A stretch of 19,233 nt of DNA from Chitinophagales bacterium (GTDB lineage Bacteria > Bacteroidota > Bacteroidia > Chitinophagales > UBA2359). The notes beneath the pieces are model-generated. The model was given only the letters and a program-made list of their open reading frames with translations. It did no database searches and had not been told where the DNA came from. A program made the translations under genes and the position numbers. Within the stretch, counting starts at the first letter, position 1. The number at the start of each line of letters is the position of its first letter. Where the stretch lies: assembly GCA_020629335.1 (NCBI GenBank), contig JAHDDN010000058.1, forward strand, positions 1 to 19,233, in the 5' to 3' direction. Shown here one piece after another: positions 7,142 to 13,843 of this stretch.

Positions 7142-8011
7142 CTATTCTATGATCTTTTCCAAAGCATAAACTATTAAATCCGCCACTGTTTTTTTAGGGG
7201 TTTTAGAGAAGGTGCCTTTTACTCTATTAGCTAAGATGGCATTTAGAGATAGGGGATGATGACCTAAGGCTTTGGCCATTCCATAAATGCCAGCTGTCTC
7301 CATCTCGAAATTAGTAGCTCTATATCCAGCAACATTTAATGTTCTAAATTCATCTAATAAATTTTCATTAGCTGCTTTCAAGCGTACTTGTCTGCCTTGT
7401 GGAGCATAGAAGCCAGGACAAGTAACTGTTATTCCCTTTTTTAAATCACCAGCAATATTTTGGAGTAGCCTTTCAGAGCTTTGTATAGCGTAGGGGCGGA
7501 GTTGATTAGGGAGTGTTGGAGTGGCATTGATGAGTGCTTGTTCAGCTTCATTATAGTTTAGCTCATAGTAATGCATTAAGCTATCTAAGCCTAATCCAAA
7601 GGCAGAGGCTAAATGACTATCTACAGGAATACCTTCTTGCATAGCCCCTGAAGTACCAATACGAATAATATCAAGGCTGGTCAATTGTTCCTTGACCATA
7701 CGGGTTTGAAAATCTACATTAAAGAGGGCATCTAATTCATTGAATACAATATCAATATTATCAGTGCCGATACCAGTCGAAATAACGCTAATTCTTTTGC
7801 CTTTATAGGTACCTGTATGAGTGTGGAATTCTCGTTTGGCCTTGCGGACTTCTATCTTGTCAAAATGTTGGCTAACCATTTCTACTCGGTGTTGATCTCC
7901 TACCGTAATGATGGTTTCAGCTACTTCAGAGGGGAGCAAATCTAAATGGTAAATGCTGCCATCTGGATTGATAATTAATTCGGAGGCTGCTATGGATGTG
8001 TTAGTATTCAT
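7142..8011 (-). CDS. Uridine phosphorylase-like nucleoside phosphorylase
   Basis: This is a 289-residue cytosolic enzyme of the PNP/UDP family, which splits nucleosides with phosphate into base and ribose-1-phosphate. Visible landmarks are VGDQHRV (38-43, phosphate binding), the STGIGTDNIDIVFNEL stretch (78-93), RIGTSGAM (117-124, phosphate loop) and NFEMETAGIYGMAKALG (234-250), where the Glu-Met-Glu motif binds the ribose. Length and order fit the uridine phosphorylase branch seen in Bacteroidota. The base specificity is not certain from sequence. It could be wondered whether this is a futalosine-processing enzyme because mqnA is in the window, but the motifs look like uridine phosphorylase and the genes are far apart. 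The regulator gene downstream is close enough (39 nt) to be read through. Confidence 0.85.
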   Translation of the reverse strand: MNTNTSIAASELIINPDGSIYHLDLLPSEVAETIITVGDQHRVEMVSQHFDKIEVRKAKREFHTHTGTYKGKRISVISTGIGTDNIDIVFNELDALFNVDFQTRMVKEQLTSLDIIRIGTSGAMQEGIPVDSHLASAFGLGLDSLMHYYELNYNEAEQALINATPTLPNQLRPYAIQSSERLLQNIAGDLKKGITVTCPGFYAPQGRQVRLKAANENLLDEFRTLNVAGYRATNFEMETAGIYGMAKALGHHPLSLNAILANRVKGTFSKTPKKTVADLIVYALEKIIE

Positions 8012-8120
8012 CGTATTGAGTTTTTTAGAAGGCCCAATATACGGAATAGTTCTTTAGTAAGTTAGTCATTGGTAGGCTTACTAATATACGAACGTACTTA
8101 CTACTAACATACTATAAAAG

Positions 8121-8277
8121 GCTTAGGGATGGAAGCGGTATGTGGCGTCTATGATGCGACTTACGTAGCTTAGTGGTGCGATGGCTGGCCCGCAGGGCAG
8201 ACAAGCAGCACTTAGCGTAGTAGGAGTAGCATAGCCACATAAGAGCGTACAGCCCGACCCGAAGGGGAAGCCCCCTA
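8121..8277 (+). repeat. Long-hairpin repeat family R, copy R-B
   Basis: Second full copy, on the plus strand, in the 274-nt gap between two minus-strand genes, so it is antisense to both. It starts GGCTTAGGGATGGAAGCGG and ends ACCCGAAGGGGAAGCCCC. The base stem TATGTGGC/GCCACATA is identical to the other copies. The apical hairpin is GCCC-GCA-GGGC, different in sequence from R-A and R-C but still paired, and is again followed by ACAAG. An inverted repeat TTAGTAAG/CTTACTAA (8054-8061, 8077-8084) lies just upstream. Confidence 0.8.
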
Positions 8278-8285
8278 ATATTATT

Positions 8286-10163
8286 TTATTGCGTACTGAA
8301 ATCGTGCTTCATGAATTTGAAACTTTCGGTTAATTCTTCGCTACTGATATGTAGTATATACATACCGGCAGGAAGATGATTCCATACATCTGCATAAATG
8401 ATACTATTGCCATCAGCTTCATATTCATTTAGCAGGCGTCCAGAGGTGTCAAATAATTGGATATAGGCATCAGTAATAGCTTCTGGTATGGTGATAATCA
8501 TACTTTGGGCATTTTCCCAAAAGTTTTCTGTATTGTGTAGTTTGATGTTTTCATCTACCACGATTTCGCACTCAGAATAGGCGCTTTCATCTAAAAGTCC
8601 TGCTTGTACAAATTTTTCGACGATGACAGGGCAGTTAGCTCTATTGTTGATTTCAATGTCTGCTTGTAAAAAGAGCATACCTACATCATTAAAATCCATT
8701 CCATCAAAATAGTTAGCTATAGAAGCTAATACTAGCTCATCAGTTGTTTCTCTACCTAGTTCATCCCATACTTCCATAAAAGCGGAAGAAAGAATTTCAC
8801 CATTTGCCCAAATATTGTCTGCTAAGTCATCAGGATAAACCTTATTGGTATTGGCTTTTCTTCCGCTAAAGAACTCATTGTGTCCATCCCAAGAGAAAAT
8901 AAATGCCCATCTAAATTCGCTAATGCTTCTTGAGTAGGAAGCAGCAAAATAATCGCCTAATCCCTCGTCAATATCTTTTCTATTGCCTCCTTGATTATTA
9001 TTATTATTAGATAAGTAAGAGATAGCATGACCTAACTCATGTACGAGTACATCGGCATCTTCCGCATCATCAACGCCACCTTCTCCAAAGAAAAGTCGAA
9101 TGCCTGATTGATTACCTGTGAAGTAGGAATTATCATCTCCATTGGAAGCGTGTGTATCTACGTCAATAAATATATCAAATAGGTTGTCATCTGGATTTAA
9201 ATTCTCTATATAATTGATGTAAGTATTGAGGTGGTAATAGGCATTGACATCCTCGAATCCATCTTGATCTCTGGTGAAATGAAATTCGGGTTCTACAGAA
9301 ATGGTAGGCGGAACACTAGGGGCTCCAAAATCATTGATTCGCATATAATCATTTTCCAGAAAGTAGGTATTACCAACTTTTTTGACATCAATATTTACTT
9401 CTTTTAATTCTGCTTCTAACTCTGGAGAATTAGCATCATTATTATCTACATAAGGAGGGGAATAAGTATGCTGAGAGCTGGTTAATGGATCAGGATTAAA
9501 GATCCATGCACTTGCACTATCAACAGGAGTTGTATGATGATGATTTCCATGTTCATGATGAAACCTTCTGATGTCTCTTTTGTAAATGACTTGTCCTGCG
9601 GGATTGATAAAATATTGATATACTCCTGTACCATTTATTTCGGCAGCCTCAAACTGGCTAACAAAATGAGCTTGCTCATTAGCATCGACTATAATAGCCT
9701 TTTTAACGACTGTTTCAAGTGTTAGGGAGTTTGCATCAGTATATTGCTTCGCAAGGGTTTTGTAATCGAAGTCATTAGTGCTTAATGCTGCCCATTTGTC
9801 AGTATTAAGATTATAGGTATTGTCAAACTGGCTAATTATGTAGCCTTTATTGTTGACATTGATTTTGATTTTTCCTTGAAAAACGGGAATATCATTGACG
9901 AATTGTTGTACTTCGAAGTGATGCCCCATGGCACTCTCTTTCTGCCAAACGATTTTTAAGTGAGATTTAGTAGAAAGTTGATTTTTGAGGTGCTCGTAAG
10001 CATAGCTAATTACTTTTTGCTCCAATAAATCGCTCCCTATATATACTTTTTCGTAGCTTTTTTGGCAAATTCGATTTTCAAAAGGATCAATTGGGTTTGG
10101 GTTAGACTGAGCAAGCACCCATACACTGGTCGATAATAATAAAAGTATGCTTAGTATTCTCAT
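8286..10163 (-). CDS. Secreted zinc metalloprotease with FTP propeptide and T9SS-type C-terminal domain
   Basis: This is a 625-residue protein. A Sec signal (1-18, LLLLSTSVWVLAQ) comes first. Residues 40-120 resemble the fungalysin/thermolysin propeptide (FTP), including FVNDIPVFQGKIKINVN. The catalytic part holds HELGH at 375-379 and the downstream DEGLGDYFAA with E400 as probable third zinc ligand, the arrangement of gluzincin proteases (M4/M36-like). A run of Asn (NNNNN) lies between them. The last 85 or so residues, with AYIQLFDTSGRLL, LPAGMYILHI and SFKFMKH, look like a type A T9SS sorting domain, so the enzyme should cross the outer membrane by the type IX system. Its ATG overlaps the stop of the YigZ gene by four bases (ATGA). 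The exact peptidase family (M36 versus M4) is not settled here. Confidence 0.88.
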   Translation of the reverse strand: MRILSILLLLSTSVWVLAQSNPNPIDPFENRICQKSYEKVYIGSDLLEQKVISYAYEHLKNQLSTKSHLKIVWQKESAMGHHFEVQQFVNDIPVFQGKIKINVNNKGYIISQFDNTYNLNTDKWAALSTNDFDYKTLAKQYTDANSLTLETVVKKAIIVDANEQAHFVSQFEAAEINGTGVYQYFINPAGQVIYKRDIRRFHHEHGNHHHTTPVDSASAWIFNPDPLTSSQHTYSPPYVDNNDANSPELEAELKEVNIDVKKVGNTYFLENDYMRINDFGAPSVPPTISVEPEFHFTRDQDGFEDVNAYYHLNTYINYIENLNPDDNLFDIFIDVDTHASNGDDNSYFTGNQSGIRLFFGEGGVDDAEDADVLVHELGHAISYLSNNNNNQGGNRKDIDEGLGDYFAASYSRSISEFRWAFIFSWDGHNEFFSGRKANTNKVYPDDLADNIWANGEILSSAFMEVWDELGRETTDELVLASIANYFDGMDFNDVGMLFLQADIEINNRANCPVIVEKFVQAGLLDESAYSECEIVVDENIKLHNTENFWENAQSMIITIPEAITDAYIQLFDTSGRLLNEYEADGNSIIYADVWNHLPAGMYILHISSEELTESFKFMKHDFSTQ

Positions 10164-10780
10164 GCTGTATAAAGGAATTTTGTGTTTAACAAGTGAATTT
10201 GTTCGAGAGCGGTACGCAATGTTTCAGACTCACTCTTTCTAATGCTAATATATAATTGACAAGTCATTTCAAACTTTTGTTTAACAACTTGTGCATTATG
10301 TTTTTTTACTATTCTCATAACGACATTCATGAGTTCGTAATTGTAAGATAGCTCGAAATAGTCTTGAATAGTCACCTCTATCACCTTTGCGCCGTCAAGA
10401 GTGATCAATGTGGTGTTTTTATAAGCGTTAATTAATCCTGGTACTCCTAATTTCGTGCCACCGTAGTAGCGAACATTAATAACCATTATATTTGTCAACT
10501 TTTTAGAATCGATTTGTCCTAAAATGGGTTTGCCAGCAGTACCGGAAGGTTCCCCATCATCTTGCATTCTATATTGGTCTTTACTTTGTCCTAAGCGCCA
10601 AGCATAGCAGTGATGGGTGGCTTTAGGATGGATTTCTCTGATTTCATTCAGGAAAGTTTTTATTTCTTCAGCGGTGCTAACGCATTGTGCATAACCTAAG
10701 AATTTACTGCCTTTATCCTTAAACTCTCCAATAGGAGGATTAGGTGCAATAGTAAGATAAGTATCTTTCTGTTCTCCCAT
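10160..10780 (-). CDS. yigZ: YigZ/IMPACT family protein (UPF0029)
   Basis: This is a 206-residue cytosolic protein with the YigZ/IMPACT N-terminal domain: FKDKGSKFLGYAQCV, ATHHCYAWRLG, the signature DDGEPSGTAGKPIL at about 74-87, and VRYYGGTKLGVPGLINAY. A C-terminal ferredoxin-like UPF0029 part (about 140-203) follows. Length fits the family (about 200). In eukaryotes the relative IMPACT modulates Gcn2; the bacterial role is not established. The gene has its own promoter with a very short leader, and its stop overlaps the start of the secreted protease gene (ATGA), so the two are co-translated, an odd pairing with no obvious shared pathway. Confidence 0.9.
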   Translation of the reverse strand: MGEQKDTYLTIAPNPPIGEFKDKGSKFLGYAQCVSTAEEIKTFLNEIREIHPKATHHCYAWRLGQSKDQYRMQDDGEPSGTAGKPILGQIDSKKLTNIMVINVRYYGGTKLGVPGLINAYKNTTLITLDGAKVIEVTIQDYFELSYNYELMNVVMRIVKKHNAQVVKQKFEMTCQLYISIRKSESETLRTALEQIHLLNTKFLYTA

Positions 10781-10788
10781 ATTAACCC

Positions 10789-10822
10789 TAAATATAGTGA
10801 TAAGTGACTTAGGAATACCAAA
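10789..10822 (-). promoter_or_regulatory. Bacteroidota-type promoter of yigZ
   Basis: Read on the minus strand, TTTG (10822-10819) is followed by 22 nt and TATATTTA (10796-10789), one base off the TAnnTTTG box. The -7 box ends 8 nt before the ATG at 10780, so the transcript would have almost no leader. Confidence 0.55.
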
Positions 10823-11336
10823 CTTATTTTATATTAAGTTATGTTTTGTTGAAATTAATATTGGCATGGGATTTGATAAGAATGTTTTTTTTGTATTTAA
10901 AATTGGTCGCAATAAGCTTTATCAAAAATTGTGCCATTGTTTTTTGGGTGATGAAAATCAATAGAAAACCAAAAAAACAAAAAAAAATATGTCAAATCCT
11001 TAAAATTATTTTGACTTGGCAATTTAAAGCGATGTTAGGGGTATTGAAATGTTGTTTAAGTGTTAATTTGTTGCAAGTCTTTGTTTTATATGAGGGTATT
11101 TATTGATAATATTATGATTGATCATATATTTTTAAATATGTTATTATTGCCTAAAAATGCAAAATTGAGCAGAAAAAAATAAGCGACACTATCAAGCTGA
11201 ATTTTTGGTATAGGCTTTGCAATATATAGAGCAAATACGGTTATTAATTTTTTTATATCACATCCTAATATTTCGAACTACACACTTACCTAATCCTTAA
11301 TTTACACATGCTTATCACGCAAGGGGACACTATCGC
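10823..11336. other. AT-rich gene-free stretch, possible source of an unannotated small RNA
   Basis: About 500 nt of strongly AT-rich DNA with no protein gene I can support. A reading frame at 10846-11106 needs a TTG start and has low-complexity content. The 9-mer GACACTATC occurs twice (11185-11193 and 11326-11334). A 16-codon frame beginning ATG at 11308 (MLITQGDTIATAQKPF) ends with a TGA inside the stem of the following terminator. The terminator implies a plus-strand transcript that begins somewhere in this stretch. Confidence 0.4.
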
Positions 11337-11374
11337 AACAGCTCAGAAGCCTTTCTGAGCTGTTTCTTTTTTTT
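11337..11374 (+). terminator. Strong intrinsic terminator with no recognised gene upstream
   Basis: AACAGCTCAGA (11337-11347) and TCTGAGCTGTT (11354-11364) form a perfect 11-bp stem with a 6-nt loop. It is followed by TC and eight T. On the plus strand no recognised gene precedes it within 7 kb, so it must end either a small RNA or a short-peptide transcript. Confidence 0.85.
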
Positions 11375-11391
11375 ATGGTCTTTATATATTC

Positions 11392-11577
11392 AAGCACTTA
11401 AGTACCTAAACATAAATAATCATCACTTTTGATTGCTTAATTTTAAGCTGCACTGCGTTATTTTTTTTAGTAATAGCCCTGCTATTGCGTCAAAAAAATG
11501 CCTTGTTCAGCATAAAATTAAGCTAATCACGGAAGTGTCGATTATTTTCATTCAGGTACTTAATTAGTCAGGTGCTT
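11392..11577 (+). repeat. Long-hairpin repeat family P, copy P1
   Basis: An imperfect palindrome of about 186 nt. Matched arm segments from outside in: AAGCAC/GTGCTT, TTAAGTACCT/AGGTACTTAA, AATAATC/GATTATT, CACTT/AAGTG, GATT/AATC, CTTAATTTT/AAAATTAAG and GCTG/CAGC. The 51-nt core (11454-11504) starts TGCGTT, carries AATAGC-cct-GCTATT at its tip and ends GCCTT. The outer end overlaps the stop codon of the acetyltransferase gene (TTA at 11576-11578), so it could fold at the 3' end of that mRNA. Confidence 0.85.
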
Positions 11578-12460
11578 ATCTTTTTTTGCTTGCTGCCCAT
11601 CCAGTATATGTTAGTGTAAATCCAAACTTCTCATAAAGCTGTCGAGCATTATTAGCATCTCTTACTGCGAGATTCACTTTTTCCACCTTTTTTTCATTAA
11701 AGAACCAGTCGAGTGCTTTTTGCATCAATTGGCTACCAATTCCTTTCCCTCTAATGCCTTCTTTAACAGCGATGAAGTGTATATAGCCTTCAGCGCCTAC
11801 TTCCATAGAATTGAAAATATAACCTAAGACCTGATCGTCTTCTATATATACTGACCCATTATTCCAATTAGAATCTTCCTTAATTAAATCGAGCATTTCT
11901 TGTGTGCTATAGTAAGTTCCTGGGAAAGCTTTGAGGTGAATCTCATTAACCACTTCTTGATGGGCTGGTTTGAAAGGAACACAAGAGGTGGTGTTTATAT
12001 TGGTATTGCGATAGGTTGATAGGGTATATTGGTGGTTAATACTTGGTTTTTCAAAGCCAAGTTGTTCATAGAATTGCTTCGCTTGGGTGTTGAGTATATT
12101 TAGGAAAATGGACATTTCCTTGAGGTCTGGGGTAATATTGCAGAAGTGTTCATGTAGAAGGCTTGATACTTCTATCCAGTTGGTCGCATTGACTATAGGC
12201 CCCCAAAACCAAACTTCTTGTAGGGGATGGTCAAATTCGCCTCCATGAATACCAATAATCTTATTATTAGAGTTCAAGGCAATAACAAAACGCTCTTCAT
12301 TGCGATCTGCTAATCTATTGAGATCAGCCAAAAGATTAATTTCTTTTGTATCGCAGTGAAGAACGTGATGTGTTGGAATATGATTAAATTCAGCAATAAA
12401 TTGAGCTATTGCTTCAAAATCATTTCGATTGGCTTGTCTAATGGTTAATGTATTTGACAT
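11576..12460 (-). CDS. Double-GNAT acetyltransferase
   Basis: This is a 294-residue cytosolic protein with two GNAT folds in tandem. The N-terminal one (about 1-150) starts LTIRQANRNDFEAIAQFI and has the C-terminal NTQAKQFYEQLGFEKP strand-helix, but its acetyl-CoA loop is not recognisable. The C-terminal one (about 165-290) has the full motif IHFIAVKEGIRGKGIGSQLMQKAL, with R-G-K-G-I-G binding the acetyl-CoA pyrophosphate, and NARQLYEKFGFTLTYTG at the end. The C-terminal half is thus the likely catalytic one. The acceptor substrate is unknown. A -7 box ends 4 nt upstream of the ATG, which supports this start and implies a leaderless mRNA. Confidence 0.88.
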   Translation of the reverse strand: MSNTLTIRQANRNDFEAIAQFIAEFNHIPTHHVLHCDTKEINLLADLNRLADRNEERFVIALNSNNKIIGIHGGEFDHPLQEVWFWGPIVNATNWIEVSSLLHEHFCNITPDLKEMSIFLNILNTQAKQFYEQLGFEKPSINHQYTLSTYRNTNINTTSCVPFKPAHQEVVNEIHLKAFPGTYYSTQEMLDLIKEDSNWNNGSVYIEDDQVLGYIFNSMEVGAEGYIHFIAVKEGIRGKGIGSQLMQKALDWFFNEKKVEKVNLAVRDANNARQLYEKFGFTLTYTGWAASKKR

Positions 12461-12464
12461 ACAT

Positions 12465-12472
12465 CAAATATA
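12465..12472 (-). promoter_or_regulatory. -7 promoter element (TATATTTG) of the acetyltransferase gene
   Basis: TATATTTG on the minus strand (12472-12465) matches TAnnTTTG exactly and lies only 4 nt from the ATG at 12460, inside the 36-nt gap to the SCP2 gene. No clear -33 box is seen at normal spacing. Confidence 0.5.
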
Positions 12473-12496
12473 AGACAATGGAGGGATAAACGGAAT

Positions 12497-12793
12497 TTAT
12501 CCTAATAAAGATTGAAGCTTCATTGCGACGCCCATATCTCCTTTCACCTTAAGTTTGCCGCCCATAAAAGCAGCCATAGGATTAAGATCGCCACCGATAA
12601 GTGCTTCTAGGTCTTCTAATTTGATATCGACAGTACAATCAGCCTCTTTATCATCCTGACTTACTTCATTTGCCTCTCCAGAACCATCCAAAAATATACA
12701 GCCTTCGCCTGTATTGAATTTAAGCGTTGATCCAAGAGGATTGGAAGCTGCTGCTCTATCTTTGATAGCACTAAATGTTGTTTCTAAACTCAT
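12497..12793 (-). CDS. SCP2 sterol-binding domain protein
   Basis: This is a 98-residue protein made of a single SCP2 (sterol carrier protein 2) domain with no signal peptide. The acidic middle (DCTVDIKLEDLEALIGGDLNP) and the C-terminal MAAFMGGKLKVKGDMGVAMKLQSLL are the usual marks of the family, which binds lipids or acyl-CoAs in a hydrophobic tunnel. Length fits stand-alone bacterial members (about 100). The natural ligand is unknown. The gene is followed on the same strand after 36 nt by the acetyltransferase gene, which seems to have its own promoter in that gap. Confidence 0.9.
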   Translation of the reverse strand: MSLETTFSAIKDRAAASNPLGSTLKFNTGEGCIFLDGSGEANEVSQDDKEADCTVDIKLEDLEALIGGDLNPMAAFMGGKLKVKGDMGVAMKLQSLLG

Positions 12794-12847
12794 ATGTTTG
12801 TAATTTAAATAGTAAAATTTATTGGGTGTTCGAATAAATTGAGCTAT

Positions 12848-13005
12848 TGGTTCAAATCACAAGTCCTTGACCACCCAAGTTTTGTCTTTTTACGATTATA
12901 CTGCGTTATTTCTTCATTACGTAGCGATGCTATGTGCTTCAAAAATGCCTTGTATAATCGTAAAAATACGGCAACTTAATGGACAGAGACTTATGACTTG
13001 AACCA
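12848..13005 (+). repeat. Long-hairpin repeat family P, copy P2
   Basis: An imperfect palindrome of about 158 nt, 54 nt upstream of the SCP2 gene start. Arms from outside in: TGGTTCAA/TTGAACCA, AAGTC/GACTT, AAGTT/AACTT and the perfect 15-bp inner stem TTTTTACGATTATAC/GTATAATCGTAAAAA. The 50-nt core (12902-12951) starts TGCGTT, has GTAGC-gat-GCTAT at the tip and ends GCCTT. Further pairing (AAATTGAGC and GCTCATAAAT) may extend the arms beyond these limits. Confidence 0.85.
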
Positions 13006-13373
13006 CTATAAATTTTATATGCTCATAAATAAGAGCACGAATTTATTAGAAAATAGTACAAAAATCAAGGTTTTAACCTAATCTTAATACCGCTAAATTA
13101 ACAAAAAATATCCTTATATGGATTACTAGTTTAAAGTCTTTTCTATTGCTTGGGTTGAATAGGCGTAATTTTTAGGTTAGTTAGTGCCTTAAGCAAAATG
13201 AAATTAGTGTTGAATTGTCGTCTAAAAACTTGTTAATTAAGGCATAAAGTGCTAAATTGCATTGATTTTTACATTTTATTAATGGCATTTTTAGAGTATT
13301 TAATTTGAATTTGTTGAATTGAAAATGTCATTTTGATCCTTCCACCATTTTTTAATCATCCTTCGTATATAAC
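13006..13373. other. Gene-free AT-rich spacer
   Basis: About 370 nt without a supportable gene. It holds an inverted repeat TGCCTTAA/TTAAGGCA near 13188 and 13240 and many short A/T tracts. I see no promoter box of good quality in it. Confidence 0.5.
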
Positions 13374-13588
13374 GGCTTAGGGATAGAAGCGGTATGTGGC
13401 GTCTATGAGACAGCTTACGTAGCTTAGTGATGTGCAGGCTCCTTTAAGGAGACAAGCAGCGCTTAGCGTAGTTGCTGGCACATAGCCACATAATAGCGGA
13501 TAGCCCGACCCTTTTTAATTTTTCATCGGAGGGCACACACCTAGGTGCGCCCCTACAGGCCGATGAAAAATTAAAAAGGGGAAGCCCC
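13374..13588 (+). repeat. Long-hairpin repeat family R, copy R-C, carrying an inserted palindrome
   Basis: Third full copy, plus strand. It starts GGCTTAGGGATAGAAGCGG and has the base stem TATGTGGC/GCCACATA. The middle arms are GTAGCTTAGTG and CGCTTAGCGTAG, and the perfect apical hairpin CTCCTT-T-AAGGAG is followed by ACAAG. Where R-A and R-B have CCC-GAA-GGG near the 3' end, this copy has CCC, then an insert of 66 nt (13512-13577) that extends the CCC/GGG stem, then GGGGAAGCCCC as in R-B. Confidence 0.85.
13509..13580. repeat. Perfect 21-bp hairpin inserted in the loop of R-C
   Basis: Positions 13509-13529 and 13560-13580 are exact reverse complements (21 bp). They enclose 30 nt that themselves contain the palindrome CACCTAGGTG and flanking GGGC/GCCC. 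The minus-strand text of the inner part, TGTAGGGGCGCACC, resembles the GTAGGGGCG-type palindromes found between genes in many bacteria (recalled, not checked). The insert replaces the 3-nt GAA loop present in the two other R copies. Confidence 0.85.
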
Positions 13589-13602
13589 TAATATTCAAAG
13601 TG

Positions 13603-13626
13603 TTTATGGAAGTACCCCTCCATAAA
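13603..13626. repeat. Small hairpin after R-C
   Basis: TTTATGGA (13603-13610) and TCCATAAA (13619-13626) form an 8-bp stem with an 8-nt loop. There is no T-run after it on either strand, so it is probably not a terminator. Confidence 0.5.
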
Positions 13627-13642
13627 TTATTGGGATGACTAT

Positions 13643-13804
13643 AAGTAGCTAAAGTTAATTATTTCGGCAGTTCTGATGACCTCTTTTTAGCTTATACTGC
13701 CTTGCTTTTCTTCGCAATAGCTCTGCTATTACTTGCGAAAAGCGCCTTGTCTAAGCTAAAAATAAGCTCATCAAGAATGCACGAGCAATTACCTTCAACT
13801 ACTT
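13643..13804 (+). repeat. Long-hairpin repeat family P, copy P3
   Basis: An imperfect palindrome of about 162 nt ending 39 nt before the ATG of the giant secreted protein gene. Arms from outside in: AAGTAG/CTACTT, AATTA/region of AATTACC, GTTCT-ATGA/TCAT-AGAA-like and the inner stem TTTTTAGCTTA/TAAGCTAAAAA. The 51-nt core (13698-13748) starts TGCCTT, has a nearly continuous inner stem (GCTTTTC, TTCGC, AATAGC paired with GCTATT, GCGAA, GAAAAGC) and ends GCCTT. It could be part of the 5' leader of the gene. Confidence 0.85.
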
Positions 13805-13843
13805 AGAAGATTTTTTGTAGAGATTTTTATTAAAACTTAATTT

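Noticed and set aside
7142..8011. The nucleoside phosphorylase as futalosine hydrolase (MqnB) working with the MqnA fusion
   Set aside because: Motifs and length fit the uridine phosphorylase branch, and it is neither adjacent to nor in the same operon as the mqnA fusion.
9534..9725. A 63-codon plus-strand frame
   Set aside because: It is antisense to the metalloprotease propeptide region, with no independent support.
10846..11106. An 86-codon plus-strand frame in AT-rich DNA
   Set aside because: It needs a TTG start, has low-complexity hydrophobic/Lys content from A/T runs, no promoter or ribosome site, and no family resemblance.
11392..13804. Family P hairpins as integron attC sites
   Set aside because: They are palindromic with conserved unpaired parts like attC, but the RYYYAAC/GTTRRRY core boxes are absent, no integrase is present, and they do not flank small cassettes.
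13374..13804. A CRISPR array or tandem repeat array
   Set aside because: Repeats are dispersed, kilobases apart or of different families, with no regular short spacers and no cas genes.
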